From assembly GCF_019264485.1 (NCBI RefSeq), contig NZ_JAHVAA010000007.1:124001-188000 (forward strand): a stretch of DNA of 64,000 bases, written 5' to 3'. Source of the stretch: Sediminibacterium sp. GTDB lineage: Bacteria; Bacteroidota; Bacteroidia; Chitinophagales; Chitinophagaceae. The translations under genes and the position numbers were made by a program. The notes under the pieces are model-generated. The model was not told the DNA's origin, did not search any database, and worked only from the letters and a program-made list of their open reading frames with translations. Position 1 is the stretch's first letter. Each line of letters begins with the position of its first letter. This document shows, piece by piece, positions 55,529 through 62,751 of this stretch.

Positions 55529-55942
55529 TCAGGCTTCAGTTTCTTCTTCGTTTTCTTCTTCAGTTATTTTCAGCTCTACATTATTGGCTTTTAGTATACC
55601 AAACCACTTTACCATTTTTTTCATGTCGCTGGCATACACACGGGTGAAATCCATATCGGGATAAACTTTCTCGAAATAGGATTTAACTGCTTTCGGATCA
55701 TTCTCGGCAGGCAATGCTGCTTTGTTTGCGGCCATAGCCTGAAACAGTTCCACGAGGTTGATATTCTCACGAACGGTGTATACTTCTATGCTTTCGAGGT
55801 GTGAGAAATTATGCACACGACTGCTCACAAACTTGGTTGTTTTATCGTCGAGAGAACGAACAATGGCACCATCTGTTTTGCTGCCAACCATTTCATACAA
55901 ACCGCTGAGACCAGTGATGGATATCAGTTTACTATATTCCAT
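55529..55942 (-). CDS. DUF5606-family small protein
   Basis: The protein has 137 residues from Met 55942 (MEYSKLISITGLSGLYEMVGSK). The start, the TKFVSSRVHNFSHLESIEVYT strand region and the acidic tail EEENEEETEA match a conserved Bacteroidota family (DUF5606) of unknown function. It is cytosolic by appearance, with no signal peptide. It is followed by an intrinsic terminator and stands alone. Confidence 0.8.
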   Translation of the reverse strand: MEYSKLISITGLSGLYEMVGSKTDGAIVRSLDDKTTKFVSSRVHNFSHLESIEVYTVRENINLVELFQAMAANKAALPAENDPKAVKSYFEKVYPDMDFTRVYASDMKKMVKWFGILKANNVELKITEEENEEETEA

Positions 55943-56172
55943 ATACAATATTATTAGGGCTGCAAAGTAAGGGAAAAAGGGTTAGACTAAATCAAGGAAA
56001 TTAGATTGGCTTGCAGGTTCCTGCATTTTCATTTCTGTATATATGACCCTTCAGTTTTTACCGGTTATCAAAATAGTTCCTCAGCGGTAGGATTCGTCGA
56101 CAGGAGGTTATAATTTGTGACAGACGATGCGTTATTGAATTGCATGCTTTTGTCTTTAGTGAAACTGCTGCT

Positions 56173-56682
56173 ATGAAACAAGTTCTTCTGATTCTCTGTT
56201 TATTCCCCTTTTTCACATTCGCACAAAATGCTCAACGCCCCCGCTGTGCCGATCAGCCCGTGTACCGGCAATTTGATTTCTGGGTAGGTGAATGGGATGT
56301 ATTTGCCACCAACGGACAACAGGCAGGTACCAGCAAAGTGGAAAGATTACTCGATAGTTGTGTACTGCTCGAAAACTGGCAGTCGGCAGGAGGCTCCAGC
56401 GGAAAAAGTTTTAATGCCTATAATGGCGCCAAAGCCAAATGGCAACAATATTGGGTTGATAATAGTGGTGGTGTTACCGAATACCTGAACGGGCGTTTTG
56501 AAAATGGATCGATGATTATGCAGACGGAAAAGATTCCGTTACCCAACCAAAGTTTCAGGATTATGCGAATGACTTTTACACCCTTATCAAAAGATAAGGT
56601 TCGTCAGCACGGAGAAAGTTCAACAGATGGTGGACAAAGCTGGAAAACAGATTTTGACCTCGAATATCGTCGTAAACAATAA
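56173..56682 (+). CDS. Secreted DUF1579-like protein
   Basis: The protein has 169 residues from the ATG at 56173, with a clean signal peptide (MKQVLLILCLFPFFTFAQ). FDFWVGEWDVF followed by SKVERLLDSCVLLENW is the usual opening of DUF1579-like lipocalin-type proteins, and YNGAKAKWQQYWVDNSGG continues the strands. Function unknown. It is the first of four co-directional genes (56173-58175) with gaps of 33, 18 and 26 bp, probably one operon of small stress-type proteins. Confidence 0.75.
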   Translation: MKQVLLILCLFPFFTFAQNAQRPRCADQPVYRQFDFWVGEWDVFATNGQQAGTSKVERLLDSCVLLENWQSAGGSSGKSFNAYNGAKAKWQQYWVDNSGGVTEYLNGRFENGSMIMQTEKIPLPNQSFRIMRMTFTPLSKDKVRQHGESSTDGGQSWKTDFDLEYRRKQ

Positions 56683-56715
56683 ACTTTTACGCAGAAGTGC
56701 TGCGTAACCTATATT

Positions 56716-57213
56716 ATGGAACGTATAGATTTTTTAAAAACTTTTTCTGTAGGCGCCGCTGCGCTTTACGTGCCTTCAACAGTAATGGGTCAGATGGACA
56801 GACCACCTCAGCTCGACAAGCAACTGATCATGGATTTTGTGGGTGCCGGTCATAATAACCTGGAGAAAGTAAAACAGTTGTATGCAGAACAACCCACTTT
56901 GGTATATGCTGCGCATGACCTGGGCGGTGGCGATTTTGAAACAGCACTCGAAGGTGCCGGACATGTAGGTAATAAAGAAATAGCCAACTTTTTAATTGAT
57001 AAAGGAGCGCGTACCAACCTATTTGTTTTAACGATGTTGGGTAAAACAAATATTGTTAAACCTTATCTCGAAGCATTTCCTTCTTATGTATTTGCAAGAG
57101 GTCCGCACGGACTTACTTTATTACACCATGCAATGCGTGGTGGAGAAGATGCAAAAGAACTGCTGGAGTATTTGAAAAGTAAAGGGCTGAAAGAAACAAA
57201 AACCAAACTATAA
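56716..57213 (+). CDS. Ankyrin-repeat protein with Tat-like or hydrophobic leader
   Basis: The protein has 165 residues. The leader FLKTFSVGAAALYVPSTVMGQ looks like a signal or twin-arginine-type leader without the arginine pair. Ankyrin units follow: EKVKQLYAEQPTLVYA, ETALEGAGHVGNKEIANFLIDKGA, TMLGKTNIVKPYLEAFP and HGLTLLHHAMRGGEDAKELLEYLKSKG. Ankyrins bind partner proteins, and no partner can be named. It sits 33 bp after the DUF1579-like gene and 18 bp before a VOC-family gene. Confidence 0.85.
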   Translation: MERIDFLKTFSVGAAALYVPSTVMGQMDRPPQLDKQLIMDFVGAGHNNLEKVKQLYAEQPTLVYAAHDLGGGDFETALEGAGHVGNKEIANFLIDKGARTNLFVLTMLGKTNIVKPYLEAFPSYVFARGPHGLTLLHHAMRGGEDAKELLEYLKSKGLKETKTKL

Positions 57214-57231
57214 CCTAAACAACCATTAACC

Positions 57232-57612
57232 ATGCAACATGCCATTAGCTGGTTCGAAATTCCGGTTACGGATATTGATCGCGCCCAACGTTTTTATGAA
57301 GCGATTTTTCAATTCAGTATGATTCCGCTTGATTTTCCGAATATTAAAATGCGGATGTTTCCTGTAGACAGTCCGGATTCAATAGCAGGGGCTTTATGCG
57401 ACAGTGGTGGTTTTCATCAGCCTTCGGAAACACATGGGCCATTGGTGTACCTGAATGGCAATCCGGATGTACAGATTGTGTTGGACAGGGTTGAAGCCGC
57501 AGGCGGAAAAATACTGGTTCCTAAAATGGAAATATCACCTGAGTATGGTTGTATGGCAGTTTTTTTAGACAGCGAAGGAAACCGGGTGGCATTGCACAAC
57601 GTACCTCAGTAA
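57232..57612 (+). CDS. VOC-family (glyoxalase/bleomycin-resistance fold) protein
   Basis: The protein has 126 residues. AISWFEIPVTDIDRAQRFYEAIFQFSM and the later GGKILVPKMEISPEYGCMAVFLDSEGNRVALH show the paired beta-alpha-beta-beta-beta modules of the VOC fold. Metal ligands vary in this subgroup and the reaction is unknown. It lies 18 bp after the ankyrin gene and 26 bp before the DinB-like gene, in the same presumed operon. Confidence 0.9.
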   Translation: MQHAISWFEIPVTDIDRAQRFYEAIFQFSMIPLDFPNIKMRMFPVDSPDSIAGALCDSGGFHQPSETHGPLVYLNGNPDVQIVLDRVEAAGGKILVPKMEISPEYGCMAVFLDSEGNRVALHNVPQ

Positions 57613-57638
57613 AATTTTAATTAAACAATACCAACACT

Positions 57639-58175
57639 ATGAAAAAAATGATTGCTATTTGTAGCGTACTTTTTTTGCTGATTCAGCATTCAAATGCACA
57701 GTTTAACAACGACTCTTTAAAAGCACAGTTAATTAAAGACTGGGAAAGAGCAAAAGTTTATACTGCTGAATACCTGGCTGCCATGCCTGCAGATAAATAC
57801 ACGGTTAAGCCGGTTGAGGGTATCCGTAGTTTTTCTGAACAGATGCTTCATCTGGCACAGGGAACCATTGGGTTGAGTGCCAATGGAACGGGTAAAACAA
57901 GAATTTATCCCGGCTACAATATGGAGCGTTCTGCAACGGCACAAACAAAAGATTCGGTAAGTTATTATGTAAATGCGGCGTATGATTTTGCCATTGCGGG
58001 TATTAAAGAAATGGATGTTTCCAAACTGAGTGAGCTGATAAAACGTGGTAATTTTAATGAATCAAGATTAAGTTGGATTTTGAAGGCTCACGAACACCAG
58101 ACACACCATCGCGGGCAGTGTACCATTTACATTCGTTTTCAGGGAGTAACACCTCCGGCCGAGAAACTATTTTAG
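57639..58175 (+). CDS. Secreted DinB-family protein
   Basis: The protein has 178 residues with signal peptide MKKMIAICSVLFLLIQHSNAQ. The DinB four-helix fold shows the expected histidines: one in EQMLHLAQG and two in HEHQTHHRGQ, forming a metal site. VKPVEGIRSFSEQM and LSWILKAHEHQTHHRGQCTIYIR are typical. DinB-like proteins of this sort may be thiol-dependent metal enzymes; a secreted member is uncommon but known in Bacteroidota. It is the last gene of the four-gene run and is followed by a long inverted repeat. Confidence 0.88.
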   Translation: MKKMIAICSVLFLLIQHSNAQFNNDSLKAQLIKDWERAKVYTAEYLAAMPADKYTVKPVEGIRSFSEQMLHLAQGTIGLSANGTGKTRIYPGYNMERSATAQTKDSVSYYVNAAYDFAIAGIKEMDVSKLSELIKRGNFNESRLSWILKAHEHQTHHRGQCTIYIRFQGVTPPAEKLF

Positions 58176-58196
58176 TCCCTGCGGAATCCTCTGTGT

Positions 58197-58250
58197 CCTC
58201 CTGTTCTCTGCGGTGAATATTCGAGTAAGTTCACCGCAGAGAACAGGAGG
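58197..58250. terminator. 21-bp perfect inverted repeat after the DinB-like gene
   Basis: Perfect arms lie at 58197-58217 and 58230-58250, around a 12-base loop. The word TTCTCTGCGGTGAA is shared with the repeat at 31249, 27 kb away. It follows the operon end, so termination is a likely role. Confidence 0.65.
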
Positions 58251-58318
58251 AAATGGAGATCATCGCAGAGCCGTTTATTTTAACATAAATTGAATAAAGG
58301 TTGTATTATATTTATCAT

Positions 58319-58540
58319 ATGAAGAAGCTGAAAACTATATCAACACCAGGTCTAATAATACTTATTTTACTTGTTGGCTTGTTGATCTGTTTTTTCTTAT
58401 TGCCTAAAGTGGATAAGTTTGAATTTATCGGGGCAATTCTATTGACTGTATTTTCTTATGAAGGCCTATGCCTGTTATTACCGGATGACCCGTTTAAGCG
58501 TTTCAGAAAAAAAGAACGAAACCCTTTGCTGGAAGAATAA
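58319..58540 (+). CDS. Small two-helix membrane protein
   Basis: The protein has 73 residues. Two hydrophobic segments are plain: TPGLIILILLVGLLICFFLL and FEFIGAILLTVFSYEGLCLLL, with a basic tail (FKRFRKKERNP). No family recognised. It has its own spacing from neighbours and ends near a bidirectional hairpin. Confidence 0.6.
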   Translation: MKKLKTISTPGLIILILLVGLLICFFLLPKVDKFEFIGAILLTVFSYEGLCLLLPDDPFKRFRKKERNPLLEE

Positions 58541-58562
58541 ATAATAAATAGCTGCAATTTTC

Positions 58563-58611
58563 TAAGCCACAGATTCACATCCGCCCCAGGCGGATGTGAA
58601 TCTGTGGCTTA
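58563..58611. terminator. 23-bp perfect hairpin with a 3-base loop between convergent genes
   Basis: Arms at 58563-58585 and 58589-58611 are fully complementary around CCA, an exceptionally long tight hairpin. It lies between the small membrane protein gene and the amidohydrolase gene, 12 bp before the latter's stop codon, so it can terminate both. Confidence 0.75.
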
Positions 58612-58622
58612 TGTATTAAGGG

Positions 58623-59744
58623 TTAATCTGGAAACAATGTCTTGTCAATATTTGGAATTACGCGCAGCGCATTTTTGTAATACACTTTCTTCAATACTTC
58701 ATCACTCAAACCCATGCCATACATTTTCCAGAATGCATGGTATTTTTTGTGGTAAGGAAAATATTCATCAGTAGTTTCCAACACCCTGAAATAAGTAGGA
58801 TATTCATCGGGTACCCAACTGTCTTTTCCAAACATGATCCTGTCCTGGTATTTATCGAAGAAAGCTTTTGCCATTCTTGGCTGACGACCGAGTTCTGCAA
58901 TGACGGCACCAAATTCAACATACATATTGGGCATGGCATCCAGGAGGCTTGAGAGTTTACCAAGATCATTCGGATACCATCCAAAATGGGCGGCAATAAA
59001 ATTTGTTTTGGGATGTCGCTTAATGATATTGTGTTGTTGCTGAATCAGATCAGACCAGGGAGCCGGATCTGTATTGCTGCGTTTTCTGTCGGGACGTGTT
59101 GCCAGTTCCAACCAGCGTTCATTTTTATCATCCAGTGGTTGCCAGAATGGTTCTGGATCGGCACTGTGAATGAGCACGGGTATTTTTAGTTCACCACATT
59201 TGGCCCAGATGGGGTCCAGTCTTGGATCATCAATGCGTAATAATTTACCAGTATTGTCTTTAAAAGAGAAGCCCAGGTTTTTATACACTTTCAAACCATT
59301 GGCACCGGCTTTTACATCAGTTTCCAGTTCTTTTACTGCTTTTTCGGCCCAGCCCGCTTCTCCCACACCAATAAAAGAAACATTGGTAAAATGAATGATG
59401 CGGTTCGGGGTCGATTTTTTTGCATTGGCGATGGCATCTGCAAGGTATTGTGGGTCCTGTAAACCAAATTGTCCGTTTACCGATTTAAATCCTCTGCCAC
59501 TCAGGTTTACCATTACCCGCATATTCAGGTCGTCCATTTGTTTGAGTAATGCTTTTACATCCTGCGTAGGCATACTAAACTGATGGTTGTGAACATCAAT
59601 AAATGGAAATTTGGCTTTGGTGGTTTTATGTTCCGGAACAACAAGGTTGCTCTTGGGTTCATATTTTTCAAAATCCATACTGGCATTTTGTGCCAGTGCA
59701 GCATAAGAGAAAAGAGATAAAAGAATCGTAAAAAAATGCTTCAT
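58623..59744 (-). CDS. Secreted amidohydrolase-family metal-dependent hydrolase
   Basis: The protein has 373 residues with signal peptide MKHFFTILLSLFSYAALAQ. The TIM-barrel amidohydrolase motifs are FIDVHNHQFSM (metal-binding HxH), PVLIHSADPEPFW, IAAHFGWYPND and a late MFGKDSW. This is the amidohydrolase_2 type (decarboxylase or lactonase branch). Substrate unknown. It is monocistronic and convergent with the small membrane protein gene. Confidence 0.85.
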   Translation of the reverse strand: MKHFFTILLSLFSYAALAQNASMDFEKYEPKSNLVVPEHKTTKAKFPFIDVHNHQFSMPTQDVKALLKQMDDLNMRVMVNLSGRGFKSVNGQFGLQDPQYLADAIANAKKSTPNRIIHFTNVSFIGVGEAGWAEKAVKELETDVKAGANGLKVYKNLGFSFKDNTGKLLRIDDPRLDPIWAKCGELKIPVLIHSADPEPFWQPLDDKNERWLELATRPDRKRSNTDPAPWSDLIQQQHNIIKRHPKTNFIAAHFGWYPNDLGKLSSLLDAMPNMYVEFGAVIAELGRQPRMAKAFFDKYQDRIMFGKDSWVPDEYPTYFRVLETTDEYFPYHKKYHAFWKMYGMGLSDEVLKKVYYKNALRVIPNIDKTLFPD

Positions 59745-59827
59745 GTGTATTGGGTTTGAACAGGAAAACTATTGAGTGCAGCGGAAACGGAATCGCCGTC
59801 CTTATATCTTAACGTTTTTTTCTAAAA

Positions 59828-60481
59828 TCACTTGTCCTGGCTCAGCTCTTTCAACACATTGTTCAGTCTGGCTTTCAGGGTTTCGTAATCGGTAAATCCG
59901 CGTGCGAGTAAATGAAATTTCGATTCATTAACCTGTAAGAGTACACAGGGATAACCGCTCACCTGCAATTGTTTCACCAGAGAAAACTCATAATAGGCCT
60001 GTTCTTTGTATTCTTCACTTTTCAGTTTATTATAAAAAGTTTCGGGGTGGATGCTGTATTTCTCCAACAGGTGCCGATAGGCTTCATCATCTGTAAGGTC
60101 GCGTCCCTCAAAATGTAAAGCGTATTGAAGATCGGAAGCGAATGCTACCTGTTTATCGGGATAAAATTCTTTAAAAATACACAGGGCAATGGCAGGTTTT
60201 TCTGAATGCGGAAACCAGTCGCTCAGATCAGGGTTATTGATATGCCATAAATAGTCGGGGCCAAATCTAATACCTGTATATTCTTCCACTGTTTTATACG
60301 CTTTCTGGATATAACCGGCGGTAGCAGCAATGGATACAGGTTCTTCGGGCAAAATCATTCCACCGGATAATACTTCAACAGGCAATTGAGGAAAAGCCTC
60401 CTGAACCTGTTTCATCACCGGACTAAACCCATAGCACCAGCCGCAATAGGCATCGTAACAATAGAAAAGTGTTGGAGTCAT
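59828..60481 (-). CDS. DsbA-family thioredoxin-fold protein (FrnE-like)
   Basis: The protein has 217 residues and no signal peptide. It begins TPTLFYCYDAYCGWCYGFSPVM, with the redox motif CGWC at about residues 12-15, and has the DsbA helical insert. A cis-proline-like SGYPCVLLQ follows late in the protein. FrnE-type proteins act as cytosolic oxidoreductases or isomerases. On the minus strand TACCTTTG lies 4 bases before the ATG (60486-60493), a -7 element placed so close that the mRNA may be leaderless. Confidence 0.88.
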   Translation of the reverse strand: MTPTLFYCYDAYCGWCYGFSPVMKQVQEAFPQLPVEVLSGGMILPEEPVSIAATAGYIQKAYKTVEEYTGIRFGPDYLWHINNPDLSDWFPHSEKPAIALCIFKEFYPDKQVAFASDLQYALHFEGRDLTDDEAYRHLLEKYSIHPETFYNKLKSEEYKEQAYYEFSLVKQLQVSGYPCVLLQVNESKFHLLARGFTDYETLKARLNNVLKELSQDK

Positions 60482-60485
60482 GTGG

Positions 60486-60493
60486 CAAAGGTA
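60486..60493 (-). promoter_or_regulatory. Predicted -7 element directly before the DsbA-like gene
   Basis: TACCTTTG on the minus strand fits TAnnTTTG and is followed by CCAC then ATG, the same spacing as at 37234-37241. Confidence 0.5.
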
Positions 60494-60515
60494 AGCAGGA
60501 GATTTTAGGATGTCT

Positions 60516-60581
60516 GATGGCAGATCTCAGATTTGGGAAAAATAAGGGGTTGGGGTGAAAATAAATCTGCGATCTGCCATC
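60516..60581. repeat. Long inverted repeat in a divergent promoter region
   Basis: Arms of 19 bp with one mismatch lie at 60516-60534 and 60563-60581, and weaker pairing continues outward through GATGTCTGA-like words. Unlike the other long repeats it lies between divergently transcribed genes, so it is not a terminator. It shares GATGTCTGAT with the repeat at 33900. Confidence 0.65.
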
Positions 60582-60608
60582 TAACATCTGACATTCCGAT
60601 TTCCTTTC

Positions 60609-60616
60609 TATTTTTG
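60609..60616 (+). promoter_or_regulatory. Predicted -7 promoter element of the aminotransferase gene
   Basis: TATTTTTG matches TAnnTTTG, 17 bases before the ATG at 60634. Confidence 0.55.
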
Positions 60617-60633
60617 CAGTCTAAATCAATATT

Positions 60634-61851
60634 ATGCCTGGGTTTGAATTATTTGGTGCCGAAGAAAGAAAAGAAGTGAATGATGTGCTGGAAACAGGCA
60701 TCCTGATGCGTTATGGTTTTGACGGGGCCCGAAAAGGAATATGGAAGGCGCAGGAACTGGAGAAAGCTATTACAGAAGTATTTGGTTGTAAGTATGCTCA
60801 GCTTACTTCAAGTGGTACCGCCGCTTTAACTACGGCAATGGCAGCTCTGCATATTGGTGCGGGAGATGAAGTCATCATGCCTTCTTTCACTTTTGTGGCC
60901 AGTTTCGAAGCGGTACTGAGTGTGGGTGCCATACCGGTGCTGGTTGATATTGATGAAACATTAACCCTTGATCCGGCGGCGGTGAGAGCAGCCATCACAC
61001 CAAAGACCAAATGTGTGATGCCTGTACATATGTGTGGTAGTATGGCCGATCTGGATGCACTCAAACAAATTTGTAAAGAGCATAACCTCATATTACTCGA
61101 AGATGCCTGTCAGAGTATTGGCGGAACTTATAAGGGCAAGGCATTGGGAACCATTGGTGATGCAGGAACATTTTCTTTCGATTTTGTAAAAACCATTACC
61201 TGTGGTGAAGGTGGTGTGGTAATGACGAATAATGAAGATGTGTACATCAAATCAGATGCTTATACCGATCATGGTCATGATCATAAAGGCGTTGACCGTG
61301 GTGCAGACCTGCACCCTTATCTGGGATACAATTTCCGGATCAGTGAGTTACATGCGGCTGTTGGTCTGGCCCAGATCCGTAAGCTTGATACATTTCTTTC
61401 TGTACAGAGAAAAAATAATAAAGCACTGCGTGTTTACCTCGAAGCCATACCAGAAATAAGTTTCAGAAAAGTGCCGGATGAAGCAGGCGACAGCTGTAGC
61501 TTTTTAAGCTGGTTCCTGCCAACAGAAGCCCTTACAAAAGCAGTAGTAGGCGAATTGAAAGAGCAGGGAATACTGGCAGGTAATTTTTACTGGTATGCCA
61601 ATAACTGGCATTATATCAGCAAATGGGATCACCTGAAAACTGCAGCCAGCCTCAATAAACTAAGCGCACAGCAGGAGCAGGTTTTACTGCAACTCCAGAC
61701 AACTCAATTTCCAGCCAGTGATGCCATTATGGGCAGGTGTATTTCTACTGCCATCAGTTTATTGTGGACAGACGAACAGATTAAAGAGAAAGGAGAGAAG
61801 ATGGCAGCAGCGATTCGTAAAGTATTATCAAGCCATAGCATTTATGCCTGA
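60634..61851 (+). CDS. DegT/DnrJ/EryC1-family PLP aminotransferase, KdnA-like
   Basis: The protein has 405 residues. The PLP lysine is Lys186 in FDFVKTITCGEGG. The start MPGFELFGAEERKEVNDVLETGILMRYGFDGARKGIWKA resembles KdnA, which makes 8-amino-3,8-dideoxy-octulosonate for LPS with the partner dehydrogenase KdnB. VSSGTAAL-like QLTSSGTAALTTAMAAL and the LEDACQSIGGTYKG motif are family-wide. No KdnB is seen in the window, so the exact sugar is uncertain. Its stop overlaps the next gene by 8 bp. Confidence 0.85.
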   Translation: MPGFELFGAEERKEVNDVLETGILMRYGFDGARKGIWKAQELEKAITEVFGCKYAQLTSSGTAALTTAMAALHIGAGDEVIMPSFTFVASFEAVLSVGAIPVLVDIDETLTLDPAAVRAAITPKTKCVMPVHMCGSMADLDALKQICKEHNLILLEDACQSIGGTYKGKALGTIGDAGTFSFDFVKTITCGEGGVVMTNNEDVYIKSDAYTDHGHDHKGVDRGADLHPYLGYNFRISELHAAVGLAQIRKLDTFLSVQRKNNKALRVYLEAIPEISFRKVPDEAGDSCSFLSWFLPTEALTKAVVGELKEQGILAGNFYWYANNWHYISKWDHLKTAASLNKLSAQQEQVLLQLQTTQFPASDAIMGRCISTAISLLWTDEQIKEKGEKMAAAIRKVLSSHSIYA

Positions 61852-62353
61852 GCCTAAATCATACACTGCTTATTATAAACCAGTACCACTTGGTTTCTGG
61901 TTCTACTTTTGGTTGGTGTTGCTGATAATCTTAATTGTTTATAACGTAATGAGATTATTATGGCCCTCCTCTGATATTAATAACTGGAGAAACTGGCTGA
62001 CTCCGGTTGCTCATCTTTTTATTTTTTACAGTACCGGTGAACGGATTTATAAGCAGTATAAAAACAGTAAGCTTAAAAATTGTTTTGTTACCGTAGATGA
62101 ATCAGGCATCAAATGGAACCTGAATCAGGGGAATTACAATGTAAAAGAGCGTGAAATGATTGTATGGGACGACATAAAAAAAATAGTGATTGAAAAGGAT
62201 AAATTTACGGTGAAGTACATGTCTACCTATTTTTCTGACAGTATCCCTTTAGTTAAAATGAAGGAAGAAGACCGGAAATTATTGCTGGAAGCTTTAGTAG
62301 ATCAAATTCAACATAGATCTATTTCTTCTGAGAATCGTATGGCAGCGGCTTGA
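61844..62353 (+). CDS. Membrane protein with YcxB-like C-terminal domain
   Basis: The protein has 169 residues from the ATG at 61844, which overlaps the aminotransferase stop by 8 bp. Two hydrophobic stretches (PLGFWFYFWLVLLIILIVYNVM and WLTPVAHLFIFY) precede the strand-rich tail VTVDESGIKWNLNQGNYNVKEREMIVWDDIKKIVIEKDKF typical of YcxB-like domains. The role is unknown; coupling suggests a link to envelope sugar synthesis, but that is weak. It runs 35 bp into the convergent next gene. Confidence 0.7.
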   Translation: MPEPKSYTAYYKPVPLGFWFYFWLVLLIILIVYNVMRLLWPSSDINNWRNWLTPVAHLFIFYSTGERIYKQYKNSKLKNCFVTVDESGIKWNLNQGNYNVKEREMIVWDDIKKIVIEKDKFTVKYMSTYFSDSIPLVKMKEEDRKLLLEALVDQIQHRSISSENRMAAA

Positions 62354-62648
62354 AAGAAACAGGCTTAAAACTACGCTGTTTCCCTTCTAACATATTTACA
62401 TGATCAAGACTGCCCAAACGGAACCGAAAGGGGACTTTGGTGATTTTCTCCAGTTGTAATTCCTTTTTGCAAAAAAAAGACAGGTTCTTGCTATAGTAAT
62501 CATCTGGCAGCAAGCGAAAACCCGCAGCACGTATACTGTCTGTTATCGGAGGTTTTGGCAATAAAGCATTGTTCAATAATTGTGCTTTTACAGTTATTGA
62601 GGTAATTAGGAATAAATTCACAAACAAACAAATCCGTTTCACAAACAT
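62319..62648 (-). CDS. Small secreted protein of unknown function
   Basis: The protein has 109 residues with signal peptide MFVKRICLFVNLFLITSITVKAQ. The mature part (PKPPITDSIRAAGFRLLPDDYYSKNLSFFCKKELQLEKITKVPFRFRLGSLDHVNMLEGK) contains no family I recognise. The GSLDHVNMLEG stretch, conserved-looking and near the end, suggests a real protein. Its 3' end overlaps the convergent YcxB-like gene by 35 bp. A TAAATTTA word upstream (about 62664) resembles a -7 element. Confidence 0.7.
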   Translation of the reverse strand: MFVKRICLFVNLFLITSITVKAQLLNNALLPKPPITDSIRAAGFRLLPDDYYSKNLSFFCKKELQLEKITKVPFRFRLGSLDHVNMLEGKQRSFKPVSFKPLPYDSQKK

Positions 62649-62751
62649 CTTGCATTGATTGTATGTAAATTTACAGCGTTTTACAATCGATAGATGTTAA
62701 AGCTGAATTACCTGTAAACAGAGTCGTTCATTATTGTATTTAGTTTGTATT

